Of a DNA stretch of 64,000 nucleotides, positions 30,474 through 39,784 are shown piece after piece; the stretch's first letter is position 1; every line of letters begins with the position of its first letter. The DNA lies in contig NZ_JYLI01000003.1 in the NCBI RefSeq assembly GCF_001439785.1, forward strand, positions 1 to 64,000, given 5' to 3'. The position numbers and the translations under genes are program-made. Below the pieces are notes generated by a model. The model worked only from the letters and a program-made list of their open reading frames with translations, searched no databases and had not been told where the DNA came from. The stretch is from Pseudomonas poae. GTDB lineage: Bacteria > Pseudomonadota > Gammaproteobacteria > Pseudomonadales > Pseudomonadaceae.

Positions 30474-31283
30474 TCAGCGGCCCTGCATCTTCACCCAGCG
30501 CGAGGGGGGCATGCCGTAGGTGCTGCGAAATTGCCGGGTCATGTGGCTCTGGTCGGTGAAGCCCGCAGTCAGCGCCGCATCCACCAGCGACTGGCCCTGG
30601 GCAAGCAGGTTGCGCACCAGGTCCAGTCGACGCATGGTCAGGTAGCGATAGGGGCTGGTACCGAACAGCAGACGAAAATCCCGCGACAGGGCCCAGCGGT
30701 CGCGGTCGGCGTGGTCGGCCATTTCATCCAGGGTAATGCTGCGGCCCAGGGCGCTGTGGATAAACTCCCGGGCCCGCTCGGCGGCGACATAGTCGAAGGA
30801 TTTGCGGCTGATGATCGCGCCCGAGGCAGCATTCAACGCGTGCGCCAGGTCGAACAGGGCATCTTGCTCCTGCATCGGGTCAATCGGGCAATCCAGGCTT
30901 TGCAGCAGCACTTCGCTGGCACGGAACAGGCGCGGGTCAGTCGACAGGCCGCTGTGGATAAACGGCAGTGGACGGCCGCCGAGAATCTGCTGGATCAGCG
31001 CCGGCTCCACGTAAATCATGCGGTACTTGAAGCCTTCCACACTGCTGGCGCGGCCGTCATGGGTTTCATCGGGATGAATGACCATCGTCGCACCGGGCAG
31101 GCTGTGGGTCATGCAGCCGCGGTAGTGATAACTCTGCACGCCAAACAGCGTACGCCCGATGGCGTAGGTGTCATGGCGATGGGGGTCGAACGCAAAGCCG
31201 GCGAAGTACGCTTCGATACGGTCCAGGCCGCTGGCGTGCGGCGCGCGGTGGAGCCAGTCCAGGGGGGTGGTTGATTTACCCAT
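30474..31283 (-). CDS. AraC-family transcriptional regulator
   Basis: This regulator of about 269 residues has an N-terminal AraC-binding cupin domain (with 'FDPHRHDTYAIGRTLFG') and two C-terminal helix-turn-helix motifs ending 'GFTDQSHMTRQFRSTYGMPPSRW'. It is divergent from the LysE-family exporter gene, a common pairing in which the regulator controls the exporter. The start is uncertain: the ATG at 31283 and a GTG at 31295 both lack a strong ribosome binding site. Confidence 0.88.
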   Translation of the reverse strand: MGKSTTPLDWLHRAPHASGLDRIEAYFAGFAFDPHRHDTYAIGRTLFGVQSYHYRGCMTHSLPGATMVIHPDETHDGRASSVEGFKYRMIYVEPALIQQILGGRPLPFIHSGLSTDPRLFRASEVLLQSLDCPIDPMQEQDALFDLAHALNAASGAIISRKSFDYVAAERAREFIHSALGRSITLDEMADHADRDRWALSRDFRLLFGTSPYRYLTMRRLDLVRNLLAQGQSLVDAALTAGFTDQSHMTRQFRSTYGMPPSRWVKMQGR

Positions 31284-31417
31284 GATGATTGCCACAAAAG
31301 GAAGTGGAATGACGTTACCCCAGTGTGCCGGTGCTTGTCTGCGCGGGTCTTGAACGATTGTGCGTTGCCAGGGCCAGGCCTATGATCTGCACTCGTGCAC
31401 GCGCTGGAGCTGCCCTT

Positions 31418-32056
31418 ATGGAGTCGTTCAATTTCGCTTACGTGACCCCACTGGTTTCGCTGGCGCTGCTATGGACCGTCGCGGTGATCACGCCCGGTCC
31501 CAATTTCTTCAACGCGGCACAGTTGGCCGCCAGCTGTTCGCGTCGTCATGGTGTCGTGGTTTCGGCAGGCGTGGCTACTGGCACGGTCATCTGGGGATTG
31601 GCAGGTGGCCTGGGGATCAAGTCATTGTTTACCGCTGCGCCGATGTTGTACGTGGCGTTCAAGCTTATCGGCGGTTGCTACCTGATTTACCTTGCACTGA
31701 AACTCTTCAAGCGCTCGGCACCGACCATGGGCCAGAACCTTTTGCCGGATGAGCCCAGGCGCTCGTTGTTTTCCGCCTGGCGTCTGGGGCTGCTGGGTAA
31801 TCTGTCGAACCCCAAGGCGGCACTCTTTGTGACCACTATCTTCGCCTCTACTATGCCACCGTCTCCCTCTGCGGTTTTGCTGACCCTGGCCGTGGTGATC
31901 ATGGCCACTTTATCGTTCAGTTGGTATGCCTGCGTGGCGCTGGTGTTTTCCAGCGAGCGCATGGCTGATCTCTACACTCGTTCGCGCAAGTGGCTGGATC
32001 GTCTTGCCGGCAGTTGCTATCTGTTATTTGGTATACATCTGGTGGCGAATCGTTGA
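31418..32056 (+). CDS. LysE/RhtB-family amino acid exporter
   Basis: This 212-residue inner-membrane protein has six predicted segments. The family motif 'TPGPNFFNAAQLAASCSRRHG' is at the end of segment 1, and 'GLLGNLSNPKAALFV' in the second half is the conserved GxxxNxxNPK block. It probably exports an amino acid or a homoserine-like compound. The ATG at 31418 has GGAG upstream. It is divergent from the AraC-type regulator. Confidence 0.87.
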   Translation: MESFNFAYVTPLVSLALLWTVAVITPGPNFFNAAQLAASCSRRHGVVVSAGVATGTVIWGLAGGLGIKSLFTAAPMLYVAFKLIGGCYLIYLALKLFKRSAPTMGQNLLPDEPRRSLFSAWRLGLLGNLSNPKAALFVTTIFASTMPPSPSAVLLTLAVVIMATLSFSWYACVALVFSSERMADLYTRSRKWLDRLAGSCYLLFGIHLVANR

Positions 32057-32101
32057 CGGCCCATGGTAAAGAAGCCTCACGTTCAACAGTGAGGCCGTGT
32101 C

Positions 32102-33196
32102 ATGAGCAAGTTGCGTGTAGGTATTATTTTTGGTGGCCGGTCGGCTGAGCATGAGGTGTCGTTGCAATCGGCGCGCAACATTGTCGATGCATTGGACCGT
32201 TCGCGCTTCGAGCCGATTTTGATGGGTATCGACAAGGCCGGGCACTGGCACTTGAACGACACCTCGGACTTTCTGATCAATCAGGAAAACCCGGCCCTGA
32301 TCGCCCTCAACCAATCCAATCGTGAGCTGGCGGTAGTGCCGGGCAAGGCCAGCCAGCAAGTGGTGGAAACCTCCGGCCAGGCTCTGCTGGAACATATCGA
32401 TGTGATTTTCCCCATCGTTCACGGTTCCCTTGGCGAGGACGGCTGCCTGCAAGGCTTGCTGCGCATGGCGGACCTGCCCTTCGTTGGCTCCGACGTGCTC
32501 GGTTCGGCGGTGTGCATGGACAAGGACATCAGCAAGCGTCTGCTGCGCGACGCAGGCATTGCCGTCACTCCGTTCATCACCCTCACCCGACGTACCGTCG
32601 CGCGTACATCCTTTGACATGGCGGTGAACACACTGGGCCTGCCGATGTTCGTCAAACCCGCCAACCAGGGCTCATCGGTGGGCGTCAGCAAAGTCGCCGA
32701 CGAAGCCGAGTACCACGCCGCTGTAGAACTGGCGCTCGGGTTTGATGAAAAAGTGCTGGTGGAGTCCGCCGTCAGCGGCCGTGAAATCGAATGCGCGGTG
32801 CTGGGTAACGAGCGCCCGATTGCCAGCGGTTGCGGCGAGATCGTGGTGAGCAGCGGCTTCTACTCCTACGACAGCAAATACATCGACGACCAGGCCGCCC
32901 AGGTGGTGGTGCCAGCGGATATCAGCACGCAGGCCTGCGAGCGTATTCGCAGCCTGGCCGTTGAGGCGTTCGAGGTGCTGGGTTGCGCCGGTCTGGCGCG
33001 GGTTGATGTGTTTCTCACGGACGACGGCGAAGTGCTGATCAACGAAATCAACTCGTTGCCCGGCTTCACCCGCATCAGCATGTACCCCAAGCTGTGGCAG
33101 GCTGCGGGGATGAGCTACAGCGAACTGGTGAGCCGGCTGATCGACCTGGCGCTGGAGCGGCATGCGGGGCGCAAGGGGTTGAAGACCAGTCGCTGA
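32102..33196 (+). CDS. ddlA: D-alanine--D-alanine ligase
   Basis: This 364-residue ATP-grasp enzyme joins two D-alanines for peptidoglycan precursors. The N-terminal '[18 protein letters not shown]', the ATP-grasp loop '[15 protein letters not shown]' and the metal/substrate block '[18 protein letters not shown]' are intact. Its length matches E. coli DdlA (364) rather than DdlB (306), and it is not in a division/cell-wall cluster, so it is the stand-alone isozyme. A GAGG ribosome binding site precedes the ATG. Confidence 0.93.
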   Translation: MSKLRVGIIFGGRSAEHEVSLQSARNIVDALDRSRFEPILMGIDKAGHWHLNDTSDFLINQENPALIALNQSNRELAVVPGKASQQVVETSGQALLEHIDVIFPIVHGSLGEDGCLQGLLRMADLPFVGSDVLGSAVCMDKDISKRLLRDAGIAVTPFITLTRRTVARTSFDMAVNTLGLPMFVKPANQGSSVGVSKVADEAEYHAAVELALGFDEKVLVESAVSGREIECAVLGNERPIASGCGEIVVSSGFYSYDSKYIDDQAAQVVVPADISTQACERIRSLAVEAFEVLGCAGLARVDVFLTDDGEVLINEINSLPGFTRISMYPKLWQAAGMSYSELVSRLIDLALERHAGRKGLKTSR

Positions 33197-33199
33197 CAG

Positions 33200-33341
33200 C
33201 TATGTGGCGAGCGGGCTTGCCCCGCGTTGGGGTGCGTAGCGCCCCCAAATCCAGCAAAACGCGGTGTACCTGATACGGCTCAGCGCCTGGTTTTGGGGCT
33301 GCTGCGCACCCCAACGCAGGACGAGCCTGCTCGCCACATAG
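33200..33341. repeat. REPIN of a second REP family
   Basis: Two inverted arms (TATGTGGCGAGCGGGCTTGC, and the complement of a near-identical copy ending CTCGCCACATA) enclose about 70 bases. The inner parts GCGTTGGGGTGCG / CGCACCCCAACGC also pair. This family (GTGGCGAGCGGGCTTG) differs from the repeats near 3.9 and 10.2 kb. It lies between convergent ddlA and ggt. Confidence 0.78.
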
Positions 33342-33374
33342 GGGAGCAGGTTTTGAACAGTTTATGGCATCAGG

Positions 33375-35186
33375 TCAGTCACCCAACGCTTCACCCTCGC
33401 GCCGAGGATCCGCGCCGCCGCTCAGGGACACCTTGCCCTGGGCATCGCGCACGCGAACAATCGCCTGCACGCCGCTGGTCATGTCGATCTCGCTCAGCGC
33501 ATGGCCTTTTTCCTTAAGCGCCTTTTTCATGCCCGCGCTGAACAATCCAGCCTCCAGTTCCGTCGGGCCATTTCGGCTGCCGAAATTGGGCAGGTTGATG
33601 GCGGCTTGCGGGTCGAGGTGCCAGTCGAGCATCGCCACCAGCGTCTTGCTCACATATTCAATGATCTGCGAGCCGCCGGGGGAGCCCAGCGTGGCCAGCA
33701 ACTCACCGCTCTGGCGGTCGAATACCAGTGTGGGCGCCATGGCCGAGCGCGGGCGTTTGCCCGGCTGCACACGGTTGGCAACCGGCTGACCGTTTTCTTC
33801 GGGGATGAACGAAAAGTCGGTCATCTGGTTATTCAGCAAGAAGCCCTGGACCATCACATGGGAGCCAAAGGCCGCTTCCACTGTGGTGGTCATCGATACG
33901 GCGCCGCCCAGGTCATCCACGGCCACCACCTGTGAGGTGGAAATGCGCAGCGGCGATCGGTCCGGTGCATAGGCCACCTGGATGCCCGCGGGCTGTCCCG
34001 GTTTGGCGATCCCCATGCTGCGCTCGCCGATCAGGTCGGCACGCCGCGCCAGATACTCCGGTGCAACGAGACCGGCAACCGGCACCGGCACGAAGTCCGC
34101 ATCGGCCACATACTGCGCGCGGTCGGCAAACGCCAGGCGGCCAGCTTCGGCGAGCAGGTGCACAGCCTGCGGCGTGGGTTCGAACCCGGCCGGGGTGGCA
34201 TTCTTGACCGGTGTCATCGACGCGAGTGCCTGGCGCGGGTCGCGGGTTTCCAGTGCCTGCAATGTGCCGAGGATCTGCGCCACTGCAATCGCGCCGGACG
34301 ACGGCGGCGGCATGCCACAGATTTTCCAGCGCTTGTAGTCGGTGCACAGCGGCGCGCGCTCTTTGGCGACGTAAGCCGCGAGGTCGGACTTGGACAGGCC
34401 ACCCGCATTACCGTGGCTCTGCACCTTGCGTGCGATCTCTTCGGCAATCGGACCACGGTACAGTGCGTCCGGGCCCTCTTGGGCAATGCGCTTGAACACG
34501 GCGGCCAGTGCCGGGTTTTTCAGCACTGTGCCGGTGTCTTTCGGCGTGCCATCGGCCTTCAGGAAATAGGCAGCCATGTCCGGTGACTGCGCGATAAAAC
34601 GGTCAGCCGCGATCAGGCTGTGCAACCGTGGGGAGATCGCAAAACCCTGTTCCGACAAGCGAATCGCCGGCTCGAACAACTTGGCCCATTGCAGGTGGCC
34701 GGTCTTTTTATGCGCCATCTCCAGCGCGCGCAACACACCGGGTGTACCGACGGAGCGCCCGCCGATCTGTGCATCGGTGAAGGCCATCGGAGTGCCGTCG
34801 GCGTTCAGGAACAAACGCTCGGTCGCTGCGGCTGGTGCGGTTTCACGACCGTCATAGGCGTGCACATTTTCGCCGTCCCACAGCATGATGAAGGCGCCGC
34901 CGCCGATGCCGGAAGACTGCGGCTCCACCAGGGTCAGCACGGCTTGCATGGCTATCGCCGCATCGATCGCCGAGCCGCCCTGGCGCAGCATCTCCCGTCC
35001 GGCTTCGGCAGCCAGCGGGTTCGCCGCAGCCGCCATGTGGCGTTCGGCATGGCGCAGGGTGAGGTCGGTGCGATAACCCGACCCCAGCTCCGGCGCGGGT
35101 GGCGTTTCGTTGAGCGTGGTGTGACAGGCCGACAGGGCCAGGGCTGCGGCAATGACCGACAAAGGGCGGCGGGAAATTGAAAGCAC
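33375..35186 (-). CDS. ggt: Gamma-glutamyltransferase
   Basis: This 603-residue Ntn-hydrolase cleaves glutathione or other gamma-glutamyl compounds in the periplasm after autoprocessing. Residues such as 'SSGIGGGAFIMLWDGE' and 'PPPSSGAIAVAQIL' match the large subunit. The small subunit should start at the Thr in 'STSQVVAVDDLGG', where E. coli has TTH. 'GFLLNNQMTDFSF' and 'NGPTELEAG' follow. A lipobox LSAC (about residues 19-22) suggests a lipoprotein. The GTG at 35186 is preferred: the AAAGGAG ribosome binding site lies between it and the ATG at 35204, inside the longer frame. Confidence 0.88.
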   Translation of the reverse strand: MLSISRRPLSVIAAALALSACHTTLNETPPAPELGSGYRTDLTLRHAERHMAAAANPLAAEAGREMLRQGGSAIDAAIAMQAVLTLVEPQSSGIGGGAFIMLWDGENVHAYDGRETAPAAATERLFLNADGTPMAFTDAQIGGRSVGTPGVLRALEMAHKKTGHLQWAKLFEPAIRLSEQGFAISPRLHSLIAADRFIAQSPDMAAYFLKADGTPKDTGTVLKNPALAAVFKRIAQEGPDALYRGPIAEEIARKVQSHGNAGGLSKSDLAAYVAKERAPLCTDYKRWKICGMPPPSSGAIAVAQILGTLQALETRDPRQALASMTPVKNATPAGFEPTPQAVHLLAEAGRLAFADRAQYVADADFVPVPVAGLVAPEYLARRADLIGERSMGIAKPGQPAGIQVAYAPDRSPLRISTSQVVAVDDLGGAVSMTTTVEAAFGSHVMVQGFLLNNQMTDFSFIPEENGQPVANRVQPGKRPRSAMAPTLVFDRQSGELLATLGSPGGSQIIEYVSKTLVAMLDWHLDPQAAINLPNFGSRNGPTELEAGLFSAGMKKALKEKGHALSEIDMTSGVQAIVRVRDAQGKVSLSGGADPRREGEALGD

Positions 35187-35240
35187 GCACTGAACTCCTT
35201 TCATGTTGAGAATGATCTGCTGTCCGTGAGGCGTTGCGTT

Positions 35241-36020
35241 CTACAGGTAAATCGTGCCTTGCATGTACAGCACGGCCTTGCCGGAAATAATCACGCGGTC
35301 ACCCTGAAGCTCGCAGCGCAACTGGCCCTTGCGCGTGCCGCCCTGCTCGGCAGTCAATTGCGATTTGCCCAGGCGTGCCGCCCAGAATGGCGCCAGTGAC
35401 GTGTGCGCGGAACCCGTGACCGGGTCTTCATTGACCCCCACATTGGGCCCGAACCAGCGCGAGATAAAATCAAACCGCGTGCTTCTGGCCGTCACGGCAA
35501 TGCCGCGCTTGGGCAAGCCCTTAAGACGTGCAAAATCCGGCGTCAGTGCAGCGACCTGGGCCTCGTTGTCCACCACTACGATGTAGTCATCGGTGCCGAA
35601 TACCTCGGCGTGCTCAATCCCCAAGGCGCTCAACAGTTCGGCGGGCGGCTCGCAGCGTTCCGGGTGCCGGGCCGGGAAGTCCATGGCCAACTCGTCGCCA
35701 TGGCGCGTCACCCGCAGCTCGCCGCTGCGGGTGGCAAAGCGCAGCACCTGCGGCGCATCCGCCAGCGCATGGAACAACACCCAGGCCGCCGCCAGCGTGG
35801 CATGGCCGCACAGGTCCACTTCAACTTGGGGGGTAAACCAGCGCAACTCATAGTGCTCGCCACGGGGCACAAAGTACGCGGTTTCCGAGAGGTTGTTCTC
35901 GGCGGCGATGTTCTGCAACTGCTCGTCGGGCAACCACTCGGTGAGCGGGCAGACGGCTGCGGGGTTGCCGCCGAACGGATGTTGGCTGAAGGCGTCGACT
36001 TGATAGATGTCCAGTTTCAC
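35241..36020 (-). CDS. PhzF-family isomerase/epimerase-like protein
   Basis: This 259-residue protein has the PhzF opening 'KLDIYQVDAFSQHPFGGNPAAVCPL', followed by 'NLSETAYFV' with the catalytic Glu and 'VDLCGHATLAAAWVL'. The second lobe repeats the fold, with 'NEDPVTGSAHTSLAPFW'. No phenazine genes are nearby, so this is a generic PhzF-like enzyme and not phenazine PhzF. The GTG at 36020 has GGAG nine bases upstream and begins the conserved block; an ATG at 36035 is possible but contains that GGAG. Confidence 0.83.
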   Translation of the reverse strand: MKLDIYQVDAFSQHPFGGNPAAVCPLTEWLPDEQLQNIAAENNLSETAYFVPRGEHYELRWFTPQVEVDLCGHATLAAAWVLFHALADAPQVLRFATRSGELRVTRHGDELAMDFPARHPERCEPPAELLSALGIEHAEVFGTDDYIVVVDNEAQVAALTPDFARLKGLPKRGIAVTARSTRFDFISRWFGPNVGVNEDPVTGSAHTSLAPFWAARLGKSQLTAEQGGTRKGQLRCELQGDRVIISGKAVLYMQGTIYL

Positions 36021-36125
36021 CGCAGGGCGCTCCATGTGGGGAGGCTGGACACTAACAGTGGGGTCGGGGGGCGTCAAAATACAGTTGGGAAGTTTTTGTG
36101 CGATTCAGACACTTTTCTCAAGGCA

Positions 36126-36161
36126 TAAAAAAACGGCCTACCTTTCGGTAAGCCGTTTTTA
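36126..36161 (-). terminator. Displaced terminator of the tRNA-Met gene
   Basis: On the minus strand AACGGCTTACC, a GAAA loop and GGTAGGCCGTT are followed by a seven-T run. It abuts the left island boundary. Before insertion it would have followed tRNA-Met, which is on the same strand; it now lies 16 kb from it. On the plus strand it also ends GCCGTTTTT. Confidence 0.75.
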
Positions 36162-36180
36162 GTACTTGGTGGCTACGCAG
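36162..36180. repeat. Left attachment site (attL)
   Basis: GTACTTGGTGGCTACGCAG is identical to 52529-52547, and a weaker match continues (TTTGAAC versus CTTGAAC) to about 36188. It duplicates the last 14 bases of tRNA-Met, so it is the island's far-end target duplicate. Confidence 0.9.
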
Positions 36181-36293
36181 TCATTTGAACTGGGTCTGTA
36201 TAGTGCTGTTATATATAGGTTTTGTTGGTGTGTTGTGAGTTAGGCATACATGTGGGCATACATGCCCCTCCTTGTTACCTCTCAACCATGCCC

Positions 36294-36494
36294 TCAGCAC
36301 TGGTAGCGATCACGAATGTACCGGTTGTAGTAAGAGCCCTTTGAGCTAGCTGACATCAACCCTTGGTGGATCGTCGGGGGGACGTTACAGAAGTCGTAGG
36401 AGTGCCCTTGCTGAAAGCGGATTCTCATTCTCTTGGTGGCAGCATCGTAGCCAACAGAGGTCATTGCATCAGATCGAACAGCAACCATATCCAT
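36294..36494 (-). CDS. KTSC-domain small protein
   Basis: This 66-residue protein fits the KTSC domain: 'SVGYDAATKRMRIRFQQGHSYDFCNVP' followed by 'LMSASSKGSYYNRYIRDRYQC', with the family's invariant Gly-Tyr and terminal Tyr-x-Cys. KTSC proteins are small, of unresolved function, sometimes fused to lysyl-tRNA synthetase. It is the first gene inside the left island end. ATG at 36494 or 36488. Confidence 0.72.
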   Translation of the reverse strand: MDMVAVRSDAMTSVGYDAATKRMRIRFQQGHSYDFCNVPPTIHQGLMSASSKGSYYNRYIRDRYQC

Positions 36495-36581
36495 ATCACT
36501 TTCCCTAGCAGCGACGAGCTCCAGGTTGGTAGCTCGATCACTCGATACTAAGCCAATCCGCCGGGTGTTTGCTTCAGAGGT

Positions 36582-36848
36582 CTAAAACCCGCTGGGAGAC
36601 CGTGCTTTCGCTAACCTCAGTAATTGGGTGAAGCGGTGAATCGCGACGTGTATCTCATCTAGCGTATCCCCGTCCCACTCCTCAACCGTCTCTAACTCAG
36701 CTCGTAAACTGACGATACGCTGTTCGATTTCTTCGACTTCAGCGGCACCGCATTGCCTAGCGATTGCCTGCCAATCGTCATCAGAGATTTTTTCGTGGAG
36801 AGCTAAGCCGGCTCGGGCATTTGCGATCAGCTTCTGAAGGTTATTCAT
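36582..36848 (-). CDS. Small helical protein of unknown function
   Basis: An 88-residue soluble, mostly helical protein starting MNNLQKLIANARAGL. The in-frame extension upstream (to 36917) has no ribosome binding site or conserved look. I do not recognise a family. It lies in the accessory left end of the island. Confidence 0.5.
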   Translation of the reverse strand: MNNLQKLIANARAGLALHEKISDDDWQAIARQCGAAEVEEIEQRIVSLRAELETVEEWDGDTLDEIHVAIHRFTQLLRLAKARSPSGF

Positions 36849-37066
36849 CTGAGATCTCGGGTGGGCGGCAGAAAAAGGTGCTGGGGACCCTGTCGATATC
36901 CTGAGTATACGGGGCATGAAACCCGCGGGATCGAGTTAGTGGGAGGTGCCGGAAGTTACTGAAATTTCAATCGTTGAAATTGAAAGGATCTTGAAGAAAA
37001 AGGGCCACCGTTACAGCTTCGGTAAAGGTGGCTGTATCTGTTGCTGATAGTGAACACCTGCATAGC

Positions 37067-37109
37067 GTCAACCATGGTGATGGGTGTCAACCACGTCAAC
37101 CTGTCAACC
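37067..37109. repeat. GTCAACC heptamer cluster
   Basis: GTCAACC occurs at 37067, 37086, 37095 and 37103, the last three nearly one helical turn apart. It is about 170 bases left of the GTGTTAC array. Role unknown; possibly a second class of protein-binding repeat. Confidence 0.55.
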
Positions 37110-37274
37110 AACTTAAAAAATCCATCCGCTAACACGAACGCGCGGGTTCTTTGCCCCGTACCTAGAAGAATGCTTCAGGGTCCCCACCGTCGAACCAAAG
37201 CCAAGACCATGACCCACCTCAGCTTCGCTGAAGGAGCAATATTATAGGGGCTAGGGGGTTAGCCTAATAAAACC

Positions 37275-37396
37275 GTGTTACAGGTGTTACGTGTGTTACA
37301 TAAGACTATAACTATATGATTTTAATCATTTTATATTGCGTTACACAGCTGGAGCTGGTTTGCCGATATGCGTGTTACACGGAAAATAGGTGTTAC
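37275..37396. repeat. Left GTGTTAC iteron array (candidate origin)
   Basis: GTGTTAC is found at 37275, 37284 and 37293, spaced exactly nine bases, and again at 37372 and 37390, with GCGTTAC at 37338. Between the triplet and the others is an AT-rich stretch (37300-37337). The same layout occurs in mirror image at 50974-51095. It resembles an iteron origin for the island's primase-helicase. Confidence 0.65.
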
Positions 37397-37631
37397 ATCT
37401 ATGAGTGCTTTGGGAGGAGGTGCTTGTGATGAATACGGTGTGTGTCATCAAACCATGGGCTTTCGCTTAGAGAGCTGCTACCGGCCAGAAGTACACCCGG
37501 GACTTACTATCTCAACCTGAGCATTGCCGCTATACCTAAAGTACTCCAGGATTTCTCGGTCGATATTCTATAACGCGCCAGGTTAGGACTGATTTGGGAA
37601 TACTTTTCCAGCTCCGATACTGAGTTTCATC

Positions 37632-37661
37632 ATGCGTATAGATGCGTATAGATGCGTTTAG
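37632..37661. repeat. Three tandem 10-bp repeats
   Basis: ATGCGTATAG is repeated twice and followed by ATGCGTTTAG without spacers. No gene covers it. Confidence 0.6.
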
Positions 37662-37993
37662 ATCGGATTCGATCCGCTCCTTGAATCGCTCTCACGTAGC
37701 TATCGATGGCTGGACAAATCCCACCGAAACGAAGCAGGCCGAAATTCATTCCGAAGGTTTGGACCGAAAGGCGTTAAAGGTGAGTAACAACGATGAGGTT
37801 CACGTACTGAATGCAACCTCTCTACAGAACGACTGCACTCGGCCACTCCGTCGGTGTGCAAGCTTCAACCCTTAGTAATAGGGGGACGAGGCAACCCTTA
37901 TGACCCTAATGCCCAGAAACTGATCCAACTCAAGTCGGCTTTAGCTGACGCGACCTGAGTCTCCTCCAGTCTCGTAAGCCGAGAGCGGATACG

Positions 37994-39784
37994 TCAGCGA
38001 GTCCGCTCAGACAACCACATACCCTCGTCAAACCACGCAAGAAGGGCGACTGGGGATAATGGCTTGGCGAAGTAATAACCTTGGCCCTGCTGACAGCCCC
38101 AACCTCGCAGCAGGTGGTAATGCAGCTCCGTTTCAACCCCTTCCGCCACGACGGTCAGGCGAAGATTCCGCACTAGGCTGATCAGGCCTCGGATGATGTG
38201 CCATTCGTTGTTACCCGGCTGAAGATCAGCCAATAGTGAACGATCGAGCTTGACGCTAGTTGCTGGAATCTGGCGCAGGTAGGCCCAGTTGCTGTAGCCA
38301 CTGCCAAAGTCATCAATCCCAATGGCAACGCCGATATCGCGAAAGCGTTGCAGCTGATCCCGCACTGCCTGGAAATCGGTTACCAGAACGCTTTCGGTAA
38401 ATTCGAGCTCAATGAATCGTGGTGCTACCTTGAAAACTTGCAGGGCCTCGACCAACTGATTGAACAGTTGCCCGTCAGTCAGATCCAGTGCCGAGACGTT
38501 CAAGGAGACAGTTATTTCCAAGCCCTGAGCGCGCCACTCTGATAGCTGCTCACAGACGCGCCGCACTACCCAACTGGTGATGTGGCGAATAGAAGCTGTG
38601 CTTTCGGCCAGTGGGATGAATTCAGCGGGACTAATTTCACCTAGCTTGGGATGCGACCACCGCAGCAGTGCCTCAACTGCGACGCACCGGTTGCTGGCAA
38701 GATCGACACGAGGTTGGTAGACAAGCCTGAACTGATCAACGGTGGCAAGTGCCGCTTCGATGTCATTGAGCAGTGCGGTGCTGCGACGCAGGCTAGCATC
38801 GATCGCGGGATCGTAATTGAGCCAACGCTGCTCGCTTCGGCGCGCCGCATCAGTAATGCTGGACATCAGGCGCAGAATATCCCGTGGCTGATCGGGATCG
38901 TGCTTGAGCGACAGTACGCAGATTCCTACATCGGAGAAAACGGGCACATCCACACAGTACAACGGCCTTTCGAAAGCATGCACGATGCTATCGACCAGGC
39001 TGGACAGTGATAGCGTCCGGTGGCTGAGCAGGGCGACAAAACCCAGGGTACCGGAGCGGTACAAGCGCGTACCTTCGGGCAGCAACTTCAAGAGCAGCTC
39101 TTTGACCGCCAGCATGAAGTTGGTAAAAAACTCGCTGCCAAGCGACTTCGCCAAACTATCCATCCCAGATGCGGAGAGCGGCTCTATAAGGATAGCGATC
39201 CGCTCATCCTGATCAGTTGCCTGCAGAATGTCAGCTTCAAAGCGCTGACGGTTGGGTAAGCCAGTCATCGGATCGATGTAATGCGAGCGATGCATGGATT
39301 CCAAGCGAGCCACCACGACCTGGGCCGCGTTGCGCAGAAGGGTTCGCCCTTGCTCGTCCATCGGCGCGTGCGCTTTATGGTCAATCACGCAGAGCCTGCC
39401 CAGGTTGCGCCCTGATTTGATCGTCAAAGGAGCACCTGCGTAATACCGGATGAACGGAGCGCCTAATACCAACGGGTTGCTCGAGAAGCGTGGGTCAGCG
39501 ACAGGGTCGCACACTTCCAACACCCCCCCTTCGTCGAGACTGTGGGCGCAGAAGGACGTTTCGCGCAGAGTCCGTTCAGGCTCCATGCCCACACGGGCTT
39601 TGAAAACTTGGTAGTCGCGTTCGATGATGCTTACCAGCGAAGTAGGCACTTTAAAATAGCTGGCAACCATCGCCACGATGCTATTGAGCACAGGGTCCGA
39701 GCCGCTTTCCAAGTCCGAGGTCAAACGGTCTACGTCGACCAGTCGTGCGCGTTCTTCTTCGGGCGATGAGTTACACGTGGTCAT
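37994..39784 (-). CDS. GAF-GGDEF-EAL protein with degenerate GGDEF, probable c-di-GMP phosphodiesterase
   Basis: This 596-residue cytoplasmic protein has an N-terminal GAF sensor (about 20-160), a GGDEF-like domain (about 165-320) whose signature is replaced by 'SGTLGF', and a C-terminal EAL domain (about 340-590). The EAL residues look intact: 'VEALLRW', 'LNVSA', 'ELEFTES', 'IDDFGSGYSNW', 'VKLDRSL', 'AEGVET'. It should hydrolyse c-di-GMP and not make it. It is divergent from the hybrid kinase gene across about 190-260 bases, so the two may share control. It is island cargo. Confidence 0.9.
   Translation of the reverse strand: MTTCNSSPEEERARLVDVDRLTSDLESGSDPVLNSIVAMVASYFKVPTSLVSIIERDYQVFKARVGMEPERTLRETSFCAHSLDEGGVLEVCDPVADPRFSSNPLVLGAPFIRYYAGAPLTIKSGRNLGRLCVIDHKAHAPMDEQGRTLLRNAAQVVVARLESMHRSHYIDPMTGLPNRQRFEADILQATDQDERIAILIEPLSASGMDSLAKSLGSEFFTNFMLAVKELLLKLLPEGTRLYRSGTLGFVALLSHRTLSLSSLVDSIVHAFERPLYCVDVPVFSDVGICVLSLKHDPDQPRDILRLMSSITDAARRSEQRWLNYDPAIDASLRRSTALLNDIEAALATVDQFRLVYQPRVDLASNRCVAVEALLRWSHPKLGEISPAEFIPLAESTASIRHITSWVVRRVCEQLSEWRAQGLEITVSLNVSALDLTDGQLFNQLVEALQVFKVAPRFIELEFTESVLVTDFQAVRDQLQRFRDIGVAIGIDDFGSGYSNWAYLRQIPATSVKLDRSLLADLQPGNNEWHIIRGLISLVRNLRLTVVAEGVETELHYHLLRGWGCQQGQGYYFAKPLSPVALLAWFDEGMWLSERTR

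Larger units (their letters stand above)
36849..37993. other. 1.1-kb noncoding, repeat-rich left region of the island
   Basis: No convincing gene: the longest frames (about 68-77 codons, for example 37642-37875) lack ribosome binding sites and family-like sequence. It contains a palindrome AATTTCAA-TCG-TTGAAATT (36963-36981), four GTCAACC heptamers (37067-37109), the GTGTTAC iteron array (37275-37396) with an AT-rich stretch, and three tandem 10-mers (37632-37661). This organisation suggests replication or regulatory DNA. Confidence 0.6.

Noticed and set aside
35241..36020. Phenazine biosynthesis PhzF
   Set aside because: No other phz genes are present; only the fold family is supported.
37642..37875. 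77-codon plus-strand frame in the left island region
   Set aside because: No ribosome binding site, begins inside tandem repeats, no recognisable protein pattern.
36849..37993. CRISPR array or integron-like repeats
   Set aside because: Repeats are 7-10 bases with short or no spacers; no 25-40 base repeat/spacer pattern and no cas genes in the window.
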